Shown piece by piece: positions 8,706 to 17,335 of a DNA stretch of 46,709 nucleotides (the stretch's first letter is position 1; every line of letters starts with the position of its first letter). The notes under the pieces were generated by a model, which was given only the letters and a program-made list of their open reading frames with translations, searched no databases and was not told the DNA's origin. Location of the stretch: positions 1-46,709 of the forward strand of contig NZ_VFAC01000032.1 in assembly GCF_007644105.1 (NCBI RefSeq). The letters are read 5' to 3'. The DNA is from Elioraea rosea. GTDB taxonomy: Bacteria > Pseudomonadota > Alphaproteobacteria > Acetobacterales > Acetobacteraceae. A program made the position numbers and the translations under genes.

Positions 8706-9098
8706 CTACTTCCGCTCGATCAGCTCGATCTTGTAGCCGTCCGGGTCCTCGACGAAGGCGATCACGGTCGTGCCGAACTTCACCGGGCCGGGCTCGCGCG
8801 TGATCTTCGCCCCCGCTTCGCGGAGCCTGTCGCAGGTGGCGTAGATGTCGGGAACGCCGATGGCGAGATGGCCGAAGGCCGTGCCCGGCTCGTACTTGTC
8901 GACGCCGTAATTGTAGGTGAGCTCGATCACCGCCCCGGTGCTCTCGTCGCCATAGCCGACGAAGGCGAGCGTGTACTTGCCCTCCGGCACGTCGCGGCGG
9001 CGAAGCTCCTTCATGCCGAGCGTCTTCGTGTAGAACGCGACCGAGCGCTCGAGGTCACCGACCCTGAGCATGGTGTGCAGGAAGCGCGGTTCCGCCAT
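8706..9098 (-). CDS. gloA: Lactoylglutathione lyase (glyoxalase I)
   Basis: It converts the methylglyoxal-glutathione hemithioacetal to S-lactoylglutathione, the first step of methylglyoxal detoxification. The 130-residue product has the four expected metal ligands, H8 (FLHTML), E59 (VIELTYN), H77 (FGHLAIGV) and E125 (YKIELIE). It also has the typical [19 protein letters not shown] and [11 protein letters not shown] blocks. The short form is consistent with a Ni/Co-dependent bacterial enzyme. I chose the ATG at 9098 because GGGAGAG precedes it; the in-frame extension upstream has no family match. It lies downstream of the CoxL-like gene in the same orientation, but strong hairpins at 9137-9206 separate them. 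Confidence 0.96.
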   Translation of the reverse strand: MAEPRFLHTMLRVGDLERSVAFYTKTLGMKELRRRDVPEGKYTLAFVGYGDESTGAVIELTYNYGVDKYEPGTAFGHLAIGVPDIYATCDRLREAGAKITREPGPVKFGTTVIAFVEDPDGYKIELIERK

Positions 9099-9136
9099 CG
9101 TCTCTCTCCCGTGGTCTGTTCGCGCGGGACTTTGCT

Positions 9137-9206
9137 CACGCCCCGCCGCGCTGTCCACCCAGGGACTCTCTCACGATCCGGCGGGGCGTGGCCCGCGCCA
9201 CGCCCC
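9137..9206. repeat. Three-segment alternative hairpin between CoxL-like gene and gloA
   Basis: Segment A (9137-9148, CACGCCCCGCCG) is a perfect 12-base complement of segment B (9179-9190, CGGCGGGGCGTG). Most of B plus one base (9183-9191, GGGGCGTGG) is also a perfect 9-base complement of segment C (9198-9206, CCACGCCCC), with a 6-base loop. B can pair with A or C but not both. A minor GTCC/GGAC stem lies in the A-B spacer. No T-run follows on either strand, so a plain intrinsic terminator is unlikely. It begins about 11 bases after the CoxL-like stop on the minus strand. Confidence 0.6.
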
Positions 9207-9217
9207 TGCCCGGCCGC

Positions 9218-11545
9218 TCACGCTGCCTTCCTTGCCGAGGCAATCGCCCGCCACAGCTTCTCGGGCGTCACCGGCATGTCGACATGCGTCACGCCGTCCG
9301 CCGCGAGCGCATCGACCACCGCGTTCATCACCGCGGGCGGGCTTCCCACGGCGCCGGCCTCGCCCGCGCCCTTCACCCCGAGCGGATTGGTCTCGCAGGG
9401 GATCTCGATGAGGTCGACCTCGATGTCGGGAAGCTGGTCGGCCCGCGGCAGGCAATAGTCCATGAACGAGCCGGCAACGAGCTGGCCGCTCTCGGGGTCG
9501 TAGACGGTGTGCTCGTACACCGCCTGGCCAATGCCCTGTGCGACGCCGCCGTGCACTTGGCCGCGCACGATCAGCGGATTGATCGCGTGGCCCACGTCGT
9601 CCACCACGAGGTAGCGCGCGATGTCGAGAACGCCGGTGGCGGGGTCGATCTCCACCTCGGCGATGTGGCAGCCATTAGGGAAGGTGTGCGACTTGATCTC
9701 GGCGATCTCTGCGGCGTCGAGAACCGTCACGTCCTCGCCTGCGGCCGCCTTCTTCCGCTGCGTCCCGGCCAGCGCGAGGATGTCCATGCCCCTGTCGGTG
9801 CCGACGACGGAGAAGCGCCCCTTCTCGAACACGATGTCGGCGACCGCGGCCTCGAGCGCCTCGGAAGCCGCCTTCTTGCCCTTCTCGATCACGGTCGCGG
9901 TGGTGGCGAGGATAGCCTGGCCCTCGGAGTAGAGGCTGCGTGCGCCGCCCGTCCCGCCGCCGCTGGGCGCGGAGTCGGAATCGCCCTGAATCACCCGGAT
10001 CTTGTCGTGGTCGATGCCGAGCTCGTTGGCGGTGAGCATGATGTAGGCGGTCTCATGCCCCTGGCCGGTGGACTGCGTGCCGACGATGACATCGACCATG
10101 CCGTCCTCGGCGAAGCGGATCTCCGCCCGCTCGGTCGGCGCGCCGCCCGTTGCCTCGAGGTAGTAGGCAAGCCCGATGCCGCGCCGCTTGCCCCGCTTTG
10201 CGGCCTCGTCGCGACGCGTCGCGAACCCGTCCCAGTCGGCCTTCTTCAGCGCAGCGGCGAGCACCGTGCCGAAATCGCCGCTGTCATAGGTGGCACCCAT
10301 CGGCGTCTTCCACGGCATTGCCGTGGGCGGCACCATGTTGCGCTTGCGGAGCTCGATGCGGTCGATCTTCAGCTCGCGTGCTGCCGTGTCGATCAGCCGC
10401 TCGACGAGGTAGTTCGCCTCGGGCCGCCCTGCGCCGCGATAGGCATCGACCGGAACCGTGTTCGTCATGATGCCGAGCACGTTCACGTGGATCGCGCGGA
10501 AGCCGTAGACGGAGGCGAGAACCTTCGAGCCCGCGCCCGTCGGGATGAAGGGCGCGAAGGTCGAGAGATAGGCCCCCATGTTGGCGAGCGTGCGCGTGCG
10601 CAGCGCGAGGAACCGCCCGTCCTTGTCGACCGCCAGCTCACCGGTGGTGATGTTGTCCCGCCCATGCGTGTCGGACAGGAACGCCTCGGAGCGGTCGCTG
10701 ATCCACTTCACCGGGCGGCCGACCTCGCGGGCGGCCACCGTCGCCATCACGTGCTCGGGGTAGAGGTAGAGCTTCATGCCGAAGCCGCCGCCGACATCGG
10801 GTGTCAGCACGCGGAACTTGTCCTCGGGAAGCTTGAACACCTGGTTCGCCATCAGGCCGCGCACCAGCCACGAGCCCTGGGTGCAGGTGTGCAGCGTGAA
10901 GCGGCCGGACGCCTTGTCGTACTCGGCCACCGCGCCGCGCCCCTCCATGGAGGCGACGACGACGCGGTTGTTGATTACCGTCAGCTTCGCGACATGCGCG
11001 GCCTCAGCAAACAGGCGGTCTGTCTCGGCCTTGTTGCCGGTTTCCCAGTCGAAGCAGAGGTTGTTCTTCGCGCTATCCCACACCTGGGGCTGGCCCGGGT
11101 TCATGGCGGTGGCGAGGTCGGTCGCCGAAGGCAGCACGTCGTAGTCGATCGCGAGCGCCTCCGCGCCGTCGCGGGCGGCCTGCTGGGTCTCGGCGACGAC
11201 GAAGGCCACGGGGTCGCCCACGTGGCGGACGCGGCCGACGGCGAGCGCCGGGCGCGGCGTCTCCGCGCGGTCGGTGCCGTCGCGGTTCTTCAGCGGAATG
11301 GCGCAGGGCACGTCGCCAAGCCCCATCGCGCGCAGGTCTTCGCCCGTGAACACGGCAAGCACGCCGGGAACCGCCTTGGCAGAGGCCTTGTCGATGCCCT
11401 TGATCACGGCATGCGCGTGCGGGCTGCGCGCCACCACGCCATAGACCTGCCCGGGGAGACTGATGTCGTCGGTGTAGCGACCGTCGCCACGCAGAAGGCG
11501 GGGGTCCTCGACGCGGCGCATCGACTGGCTCAGGCCGAACTTCAT
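9218..11545 (-). CDS. Xanthine/CO dehydrogenase family molybdopterin-binding large subunit (form II CoxL-like)
   Basis: This is the large, molybdopterin-cytosine-dinucleotide-binding subunit of a molybdenum hydroxylase, 775 residues. It starts with the a/b hammerhead domain (RVEDPRLLRGDGRYTDDI, about 11-28), then the Mo-binding halves with GGGFGMK at about 252-258, and ends with the catalytic Glu at about 729 in GVKGAGEAGAVG. The active-site loop reads AYRGAGR at 368-374. True form I CO dehydrogenase has AYRCSFR with the Cu-bound Cys, so this protein should not be called a CO dehydrogenase on sequence alone; its substrate may be an aldehyde, purine or other heterocycle. I chose the ATG at 11545, preceded by GGGGAG. 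No FAD (CoxM) or 2Fe-2S (CoxS) subunit is encoded anywhere in the window. Confidence 0.9.
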   Translation of the reverse strand: MKFGLSQSMRRVEDPRLLRGDGRYTDDISLPGQVYGVVARSPHAHAVIKGIDKASAKAVPGVLAVFTGEDLRAMGLGDVPCAIPLKNRDGTDRAETPRPALAVGRVRHVGDPVAFVVAETQQAARDGAEALAIDYDVLPSATDLATAMNPGQPQVWDSAKNNLCFDWETGNKAETDRLFAEAAHVAKLTVINNRVVVASMEGRGAVAEYDKASGRFTLHTCTQGSWLVRGLMANQVFKLPEDKFRVLTPDVGGGFGMKLYLYPEHVMATVAAREVGRPVKWISDRSEAFLSDTHGRDNITTGELAVDKDGRFLALRTRTLANMGAYLSTFAPFIPTGAGSKVLASVYGFRAIHVNVLGIMTNTVPVDAYRGAGRPEANYLVERLIDTAARELKIDRIELRKRNMVPPTAMPWKTPMGATYDSGDFGTVLAAALKKADWDGFATRRDEAAKRGKRRGIGLAYYLEATGGAPTERAEIRFAEDGMVDVIVGTQSTGQGHETAYIMLTANELGIDHDKIRVIQGDSDSAPSGGGTGGARSLYSEGQAILATTATVIEKGKKAASEALEAAVADIVFEKGRFSVVGTDRGMDILALAGTQRKKAAAGEDVTVLDAAEIAEIKSHTFPNGCHIAEVEIDPATGVLDIARYLVVDDVGHAINPLIVRGQVHGGVAQGIGQAVYEHTVYDPESGQLVAGSFMDYCLPRADQLPDIEVDLIEIPCETNPLGVKGAGEAGAVGSPPAVMNAVVDALAADGVTHVDMPVTPEKLWRAIASARKAA

Positions 11546-11611
11546 GGCTTCACTCCCCGGAATGTTGGCATTGGCGGGATCAGGGTTGGTTGCGTCAGCA
11601 TGTGGCCGCAA

Positions 11612-11631
11612 GGGGTGCTTCGCCAAGCCCC
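11612..11631 (-). terminator. Hairpin after KefB-like gene
   Basis: A GC-rich stem with one bulge (GGG plus GCTT paired with AAGC plus CCC, loop CGCC) begins 19 bases downstream of the antiporter stop on the minus strand. There is no T-run, so it may be an RNA 3'-end structure rather than an intrinsic terminator. It lies 66 bases before the CoxL-like start. Confidence 0.3.
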
Positions 11632-11649
11632 GATGACCGGCCCCCTGAA

Positions 11650-13359
11650 TCACCCCTGCCCGGTGCGCCCGCGCTCGAGCTGCAGCGCGGCCGCGGCCGC
11701 CTCGTCCGGCAGGCCGAGCGCGGCGAGCGTTCCGCCTGCGAGCGCGAGCGCCGCCTCGAGCGCCTCAGGCACGGCGGCGGTGGCGCCAAGCTCGCCAAGC
11801 CGCCGCGCCTGGGCGGAATCGCGCGCGCGGGCAACCACGGCAAGGTCTGGCCAGCCGCGTCGGGCAGCGGCAAGCGCGCGTTGCACCGCAGCGGCGCTGT
11901 CCATCGTCAGAACGAGCGCGCGCGCCTCACCCGCGCCCGCGCGGCGGAGCACCTCCGTCCGCGCCGCGTCTGCGTAGAACACCGGCCTGCCCTCGGCCCT
12001 GTGCCGGGCCACCGAGGCGGCATCGAGGTCGAGGGCGATCCAGCGCGCGCCCTCCGCGTCGAGCACCCGGCCGATCGTCTCGCCGACGCGGCCGTAGCCG
12101 GCGATGATCACGTGTCCCGCGATCCCAGGCTCCGGCTCGGCGCTCGCCTCGGCGGCCGTGATCGCGAGGCCGAGCCGCCGCGCAAGGCCCCCGAGCAGCG
12201 GCGTTGCGCCCATCGTCAGCGCGGCAACGAGCGTCATGAACTGGGCCGTTGCGGGGCTCACCAGCTCGAGCCGGCTCGCGAGCGCGATGACGAGGAAGGC
12301 GAACTCGCCCGCCTGGCCGAGCAGAAGCGATACCTCCGCCGCGACATGGCGCGGCAGCCCGAAGGCGAGGCAGAGCGGGAACACGACCGCCGCCTTCAGA
12401 ACGATCAGCCCAACCACGGAGGCGGGCAGAAGCACCGGCGCGGCGGCAAGCGCGCGCAGGTCGATCGCCATGCCGACGGACATGAAGAACATGCCGAGGA
12501 GCAGGCCCTTGAAGGGTTCGAGATCGGCCTCGACCTGGTGGCGGAACTCGGTCTCCGCGATCAGGAGCCCGGCGAGGAAGGCGCCGAGAGCCGCCGACAG
12601 CCCCGCCTGCTCGGTCGCCCAGGCGGCGCCGAGCACCGCGAGCAGCGCGACGGCGGCGAAGAGTTCCGGCCTGCTCGAGCGGCCGGCGTGGCGGAACAGG
12701 CGGGCAAGCAGGAGCCGCCCGGCAAGCGAGATCAGCCCGACCGCGACAGCGCCGGCGACGATCGAGGCAAGCAGCGAGGCGAGCGGGTTCTCCCCTGCCC
12801 GCGCGCCGAGAACGCCGACGAGCACGAGGATCGGCACGACCGCGAGGTCCTGGAACAGCAGCACGCCAAGCGCGGCATGCCCGACCGGGGTGGCGATCCG
12901 CCTCTGGTCGATCAGGATCTGCATCACGATCGCGGTGGAGGACAGCGCAAGGCAGGCGCCGAGAACCGTGGCCGCGCCGGGCGGGTTGCCGAAGCCCCAG
13001 GCGACGAGGCCGATCGCGGCGCCGGAGGCGAGCACCTGCGCGCCGCCGAGCCCGAACACGAGGAGCTTCATCCGCTTCAGACGCTCGAGGCTCAGCTCGA
13101 GTCCGATGGAGAACATCAGGAACAGCACGCCGATGGCGCCAAGCGGGGCAATCGCGTCCCATTCGGCGATGCTGATCCAGCCGAGCGCCGGCACCGCCTC
13201 GGCGAATCCGCCCACGCCGTGCGGGCCGAGCACCAGCCCCGCGGCCAGCCAGCCGATCACCGGGCTCAGCCGAAGCCGATGCATCAGCGGCACGACCAGC
13301 GCGCCGGCGGCGAGGAACACGACGGCCTCGCGGAGATGGATCGCGTCAGGGGGCGTCAT
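11650..13359 (-). CDS. CPA2 family cation:proton antiporter with RCK domain (KefB/YbaL-like)
   Basis: This is an inner-membrane K+ or Na+/H+ antiporter of 569 residues. The N-terminal portion of about 390 residues has many hydrophobic helices, including the family blocks LSPVIGWLAAGLVLGPHGVG and LFLMFSIGLELS. The C-terminal TrkA-N (RCK) nucleotide-binding domain starts near residue 412 with HVIIAGYGRVGETIG. No clear TrkA-C domain follows; the protein ends about 35 residues after the Rossmann fold. I chose the ATG at 13359; a TTG at 13395 would add 12 poorly conserved residues. It is divergent from the AI-2E permease and may be cotranscribed with the CoxL-like gene, 104 bases downstream. Confidence 0.92.
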   Translation of the reverse strand: MTPPDAIHLREAVVFLAAGALVVPLMHRLRLSPVIGWLAAGLVLGPHGVGGFAEAVPALGWISIAEWDAIAPLGAIGVLFLMFSIGLELSLERLKRMKLLVFGLGGAQVLASGAAIGLVAWGFGNPPGAATVLGACLALSSTAIVMQILIDQRRIATPVGHAALGVLLFQDLAVVPILVLVGVLGARAGENPLASLLASIVAGAVAVGLISLAGRLLLARLFRHAGRSSRPELFAAVALLAVLGAAWATEQAGLSAALGAFLAGLLIAETEFRHQVEADLEPFKGLLLGMFFMSVGMAIDLRALAAAPVLLPASVVGLIVLKAAVVFPLCLAFGLPRHVAAEVSLLLGQAGEFAFLVIALASRLELVSPATAQFMTLVAALTMGATPLLGGLARRLGLAITAAEASAEPEPGIAGHVIIAGYGRVGETIGRVLDAEGARWIALDLDAASVARHRAEGRPVFYADAARTEVLRRAGAGEARALVLTMDSAAAVQRALAAARRGWPDLAVVARARDSAQARRLGELGATAAVPEALEAALALAGGTLAALGLPDEAAAAALQLERGRTGQG

Positions 13360-13488
13360 GGCGACGAGGGTGCAGCCTTGCGCGCGGCCGCTCAACCAGG
13401 AGCATGGACAGCCCGGCCACGCGCGCTGTTCAATCCCCGCCCCGATCGGGCCGCGCCGCTGGAGGCCTGGCGAAAGGGCGAGGCAGGC

Positions 13489-14625
13489 ATGGGCGGCACC
13501 GAACAGCAGCGCGACGAGGCCGGGCAGGGCGAGCCAGCGGTCCGGCGCACCGTCAAGTTCGAGCAGGTGATGGGCTACGGGCTGCCGATCGCCCTACTCA
13601 TCGCCTGCCTGCTGGTCGTCGCGCCGTTCATCCCGGCCCTCGTCTGGTCGGCCGTCATCGTCGTCACGCTGTGGCAGCCACTCGAATGGATCACCGCGCG
13701 GCTGGGCGGACGGCGCACGCTGGTCGCGACGCTGCTTGCGCTCGCGATGGTGGCGCTCGTGGTCATGCCGGCGATCTCTGCCGTCGATGCCGTGACGCAG
13801 GGCCTTCCGCGCCTGCGAGAGATGGTCCGGCAGCTGATCGATTCGGTTCCGGCCGAACCGCCCGGCTTCCTCGCCGGCATCCCCCTCGTCGGCGAGCGGC
13901 TGGTCGAGACCTGGCGGCACTTCTCCGGCGACGCCTCCGCCGCGGGCGACCTCGCTGCCCGCGTCGCGCCGGCCGTCGGCACCTGGCTTCTCGCCTCGAT
14001 CGCCGGGGCGGGTGCGACGGTGCTGCAGTTCCTGCTCGTCGCCATCGCCACCGCCGTGCTCTACGCCCAGGGCAGGGCGGCGGCGGACATGGCGCAGCGG
14101 CTCGCCGCGCGGCTTGGCGGAGCGGAAGGGACCGAGGCGCTGGCGGTGGCCACGCGGGCGATCCGCGGCGTCTCTGCCGGCGTGATCGGCACCGCCGCGG
14201 CGCAGGCGCTTCTCGCAGGCATTGGCTTCGCCGTGGCAGGGGCGCCGGCGCCGGTGCTGCTTTCCGTCGGCGTGCTCGTCTTCGGCATCATCCAGCTCGG
14301 GCCGCTGCCCGTCTGGCTGCCGGTGGTGATCTGGTTCTACGCGACGGGCGATACGCTGACGGCGGTCCTGCTTCTCGTGTGGAACCTCGGCGTGGTGCAG
14401 ACGGTGGACAATTTCCTCCGCCCTATCCTGATCAGCCGCGGTGCGCGCCTGCCGCTCCTTCTCATGCTGATCGGCGTGCTCGGCGGGCTGATCGCAATGG
14501 GCCTGATCGGCATCTTCCTCGGCCCGACCCTTCTCGGCGTCGGCTACGTCATGCTGCGGCGCTGGCTCGGGCTCGACGCGCCGCTCGCCCCGCCTGTCGA
14601 GGATCAGCGCGAGAAGACGCGCTGA
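13489..14625 (+). CDS. AI-2E family permease (PerM/UPF0118)
   Basis: This is a polytopic membrane protein of 378 residues in the family that includes TqsA and PerM. Members are linked to signal export or, in some lineages, Na+/H+ exchange; the substrate here is unknown. Hydrophobic helices cluster at about 25-70, 165-190 and 230-360. The family motif near the C-terminus is visible: VQTVDNFLRPILISRGARLPLL followed by GVLGGLIAMGLIGIFLGP, described here in two parts. I chose the ATG at 13489 because GAGG lies about 6 bases upstream; the much longer open frame that continues upstream is antisense to the antiporter gene and is not coding. It overlaps the glycosyltransferase gene on the opposite strand by 22 bases at its 3' end. 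Confidence 0.93.
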   Translation: MGGTEQQRDEAGQGEPAVRRTVKFEQVMGYGLPIALLIACLLVVAPFIPALVWSAVIVVTLWQPLEWITARLGGRRTLVATLLALAMVALVVMPAISAVDAVTQGLPRLREMVRQLIDSVPAEPPGFLAGIPLVGERLVETWRHFSGDASAAGDLAARVAPAVGTWLLASIAGAGATVLQFLLVAIATAVLYAQGRAAADMAQRLAARLGGAEGTEALAVATRAIRGVSAGVIGTAAAQALLAGIGFAVAGAPAPVLLSVGVLVFGIIQLGPLPVWLPVVIWFYATGDTLTAVLLLVWNLGVVQTVDNFLRPILISRGARLPLLLMLIGVLGGLIAMGLIGIFLGPTLLGVGYVMLRRWLGLDAPLAPPVEDQREKTR

Positions 14626-16181
14626 TTGTACCCCGCGCCGGTCTCGCGCCAGGACGGGTCGGCCGCGATTGCGGCGAGCGCCTTCGGCACCTCCTCGCGG
14701 CTCGAGAAATCCCCCGCTGTGGTGACGACGATCGCACGGCGGGCGCCGTCGAGCCGGGCACGGATTGCCTCGGCGTCGTCGCGCTCGCGCACGACGAGCA
14801 CCCGCGCCTTTGCCGGCAGTTCGAGGATCAGCGCGCCGGCGATGCCGACACCATCATTGCCATGGGCGACCACCACGACGGTGTCGGGCCCGAGCAGCGG
14901 CGCGGCATCGCGCGCCACGGCGCGGGCGGGCTGCATCGTTCCCTGGCCGAAGCCGAGCCCGGCGAGGCCCGCCGCCTGGGCGAGCAGGACAACGGCGAGA
15001 CCCGCCCCCGCCGCGCGGGGCCAGCCGCGCTCGGCCAGGGCTGCGAAGGCGCCGGCGAGGATGATCGCGATGAAGGGCGAGGCGAAGGCGTAGTAGCGGA
15101 GCTCGAGCGGGAGGTTGCCGAAGATCACCCCGAGCGCGACGAGCCCGGCAGGCGGCGCCAGCGCACACGCCCAGACGAGCAGCCCCTCCGGCTGGCGCAG
15201 CGAGGATGCGAGGGTCGCGACGATGACGACGGCCAGCAGCAGGATCAGCAGCCCGAGCGCGGCGCCGATCGCATAGGAGAGCGGCGCCTCGGCCTGGAGC
15301 GGTGTGCCGCCGAACACCGAGGCAGCGAGCCACTGAGCCGTGCGCGCCGCGGCGCCCGTGACGGAGAAGGGCGGGAACTGGCCCGACCGCCTGTCCTGCG
15401 CGAGGAAGAGCGGCACGTTCACCGCCTGCACGGCGAGAAACGGAAGCGCCGCGGCGATGAGGTGCGCCGGCCTACGCAGGCCGATGAACAGCGCGTGCCA
15501 GGCGAGGACCGTCGCCGCACAGAAGAGCGCGAGGTAGTTCGACATGGTCGCAAGGCCGGCGCAGGCGCCTATCACGGCGGCACCGGCGAGGCTCGGACCT
15601 GCCTCGCTGCCATCGGCACGCCGCCGCTCGGCAAGCGCAAGCCAGGCGGCAGCGAGCGTCAGGAGCTGTGCGAGGGCAAAGCCGCGCGCGATGATGCCGG
15701 TATAGGCGAAGGCGTACGAGAACAGGCACAGCAGCATCGCCGCCACGGGCGGTGCGCCGGCCCGCGCAGCAATCCCCGGCACAAGGACCAGAGCGCCCAG
15801 CGTGAGGACGACGGAGAGAAGCCGCGCGGCGAACAGCCCCTCGCCGGCGACATCCCGCCACAGCCGGAGCAGCCAGAAATAGAGCGGGGGGTGGACGTCG
15901 GTTCCGCGAAGCGCCTCGAGGATGCCAGAGAGGCTCGCCCGCCCTTCATAGATGCCGCGCACCTCTCCGACGACGAACACGGCCTCCGGCCAGGCCGGGC
16001 GGACGGTGCCCGCGGCAAGCAGGAGCGAGTAGCCCTCGTCATACTCCGCGGAACGGAGGAACGCCGCCACAGCGAGAACCACCGCCGCGAGCGCGAGGAT
16101 CAGGATGAGGGGGAACGGCCCCGGTACCCCACGTCCCAGCAGCCCCGTCGCGCGCGCCTCCGGCGTCAGGCCCGGCCGCAT
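14604..16181 (-). CDS. GT39/ArnT-like integral membrane glycosyltransferase
   Basis: The protein is probably a GT-C fold enzyme that moves a sugar from a polyprenyl-phosphate donor onto an envelope lipid or protein at the periplasmic face. It has 525 residues with about a dozen hydrophobic helices. The first long loop has the family signatures: the acidic YDEGYS at about 47-52 (the catalytic Asp-Glu region) and HPPLYFWLLRLW at about 97-108. I chose the ATG at 16181; a TTG at 16214 would add 11 residues but lacks a ribosome binding site. It is divergent from a GT2 polyprenyl-phosphate glycosyltransferase, the enzyme type that makes such donors, so the two probably act in sequence. The acceptor is unknown. 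Confidence 0.85.
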   Translation of the reverse strand: MRPGLTPEARATGLLGRGVPGPFPLILILALAAVVLAVAAFLRSAEYDEGYSLLLAAGTVRPAWPEAVFVVGEVRGIYEGRASLSGILEALRGTDVHPPLYFWLLRLWRDVAGEGLFAARLLSVVLTLGALVLVPGIAARAGAPPVAAMLLCLFSYAFAYTGIIARGFALAQLLTLAAAWLALAERRRADGSEAGPSLAGAAVIGACAGLATMSNYLALFCAATVLAWHALFIGLRRPAHLIAAALPFLAVQAVNVPLFLAQDRRSGQFPPFSVTGAAARTAQWLAASVFGGTPLQAEAPLSYAIGAALGLLILLLAVVIVATLASSLRQPEGLLVWACALAPPAGLVALGVIFGNLPLELRYYAFASPFIAIILAGAFAALAERGWPRAAGAGLAVVLLAQAAGLAGLGFGQGTMQPARAVARDAAPLLGPDTVVVVAHGNDGVGIAGALILELPAKARVLVVRERDDAEAIRARLDGARRAIVVTTAGDFSSREEVPKALAAIAADPSWRETGAGYNQRVFSR

Positions 16182-16238
16182 TGCCGCCCCGATTGCGCCA
16201 TCGCGCCGTTGCAACCATCGGGGTAAGCTCGGCGCGAC

Positions 16239-17294
16239 ATGACACCCTCAACCCTGCAGGGAGGGGCGCCGGCACCTCGCCCGGCCGCCCCCACATTCTC
16301 GATCGTCGTCCCCCTCTACAACGAGGAGGAGGTGGTCGCACAGTTCCACGACCGGCTTTCCGCCGTGATGGACGCGATGGGCGAGGCCTGGGAGGTCGTC
16401 TACGTCAATGACGGCTCGCGCGACCGGAGCCTCGCGATCCTCGAGAGCCTGCGTGGCCGGCGCGGCAATGTCGCGATCGTCAATCTCAGCCGGAACTTCG
16501 GCAAGGAGATCGCGCTCACCGCCGGGCTCGACCATGCGCGCGGCGAGGCCGTCGTCGTCACCGACGTCGACCTGCAGGACCCGCCGGAGGTGATCCCCGA
16601 GCTCGTCGCCGGCTGGCGCGAGGGGTTCGACGTTGTCTACGCCCAGCGCCGCGTGCGCGAGGGCGAGACGGTGATCAAGCGGGCAACCGCGAACCTGTTC
16701 TATCGCCTGATGCAGCATGTCGGCGGCAAGGTGCAGATCCCGCGCAACACGGGCGATTTCCGCCTGATGAGCCGCCGCGCCGTCGATGCCCTGCTGAAGA
16801 TGCGCGAGCAGCACCGCTTCATGAAGGGGCTGTTCGCCTGGGTCGGCTTCCCGTCCAAGCCCGTCCTGTATGACCGCGCGCCGAGGGCGGCGGGCACGAC
16901 GAAGTGGAACTACTGGAAGCTCTGGAACCTCGCGCTCGAGGGCATCACCTCGTTCACCGTGATGCCGCTCAAGATCGCGACCTATCTCGGCCTCGGGGTC
17001 GCGGTGTTCGCGATCCTGTTCGGCGGGCAGATCGTCGTCCGCACCCTTCTCTTCGGCAACCCGGTTCCCGGCTATCCGTCCGTCATGGCGGTGGTTCTGT
17101 TCCTCGGCGGGGTGCAGCTGATGACGCTCGGGGTGATCGGCGAGTATCTGGGCCGCGTGTTCAACGAGGTGAAGGCGAGGCCGCTCTACCTCGTCGAGCG
17201 CTACCTGCCGCCCGCGGGCAGCAGCAGCGCTCCACTCGCCGAGCCGCCGACGATGGCGGATACCGCAGCGGGGCCGGGCGCGGCGCGCCGCTAG
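16239..17294 (+). CDS. Polyprenyl-phosphate glycosyltransferase, GT2 (GtrB/ArnC/DPM1-like)
   Basis: It is expected to attach a sugar from a nucleotide sugar to undecaprenyl phosphate at the cytoplasmic face of the inner membrane. The 351-residue protein has the GT2 domain first: FSIVVPLYNEEEVV at about 20-33, YVNDGSRDRS at about 55-64 and the metal-binding DVDLQDPPEVIPEL at about 109-122. Further on, TGDFRLMSRRAVDAL and the AAGTTKWNYWKLWNLALEGI region fit the GtrB group. Two C-terminal membrane helices follow (about 245-270 and 280-305). The start is 57 bases from the divergent GT39-like start, which makes a donor-synthase and transferase pair. Confidence 0.93.
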   Translation: MTPSTLQGGAPAPRPAAPTFSIVVPLYNEEEVVAQFHDRLSAVMDAMGEAWEVVYVNDGSRDRSLAILESLRGRRGNVAIVNLSRNFGKEIALTAGLDHARGEAVVVTDVDLQDPPEVIPELVAGWREGFDVVYAQRRVREGETVIKRATANLFYRLMQHVGGKVQIPRNTGDFRLMSRRAVDALLKMREQHRFMKGLFAWVGFPSKPVLYDRAPRAAGTTKWNYWKLWNLALEGITSFTVMPLKIATYLGLGVAVFAILFGGQIVVRTLLFGNPVPGYPSVMAVVLFLGGVQLMTLGVIGEYLGRVFNEVKARPLYLVERYLPPAGSSSAPLAEPPTMADTAAGPGAARR

Positions 17295-17305
17295 CGCTGG
17301 CCGGT

Positions 17306-17335
17306 TGCGGCCGGGCCGAGCCTAGTTCGGCCGCA
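17306..17335. terminator. Hairpin between convergent genes
   Basis: TGCGGCCG (17306-17313) is a perfect 8-base complement of CGGCCGCA (17328-17335), with a 14-base loop. It spans the stop of the secreted hypothetical and lies 11 bases after the GT2 stop. It could serve both converging transcripts. No T-run is present, so it is a weak call. Confidence 0.3.

Noticed and set aside
9218-11545. Calling the molybdopterin protein an aerobic CO dehydrogenase (CoxL form I)
   Set aside because: The loop is AYRGAGR, without the Cys that binds copper in form I, and CoxM/CoxS genes are not adjacent.
9188-11977. Plus-strand open frame of over 900 codons across the molybdopterin subunit
   Set aside because: It is a mirror of the minus-strand gene, a common effect of high GC and strong codon bias. 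The minus-strand frame has full family motifs.
11590-13488. Very long plus-strand open frame running into the AI-2E permease (about 1000 codons)
   Set aside because: The part before 13489 is antisense to the KefB-like gene, is Arg/Glu/Gly-rich and has no family likeness. Only the portion from the ATG at 13489 is a real gene.
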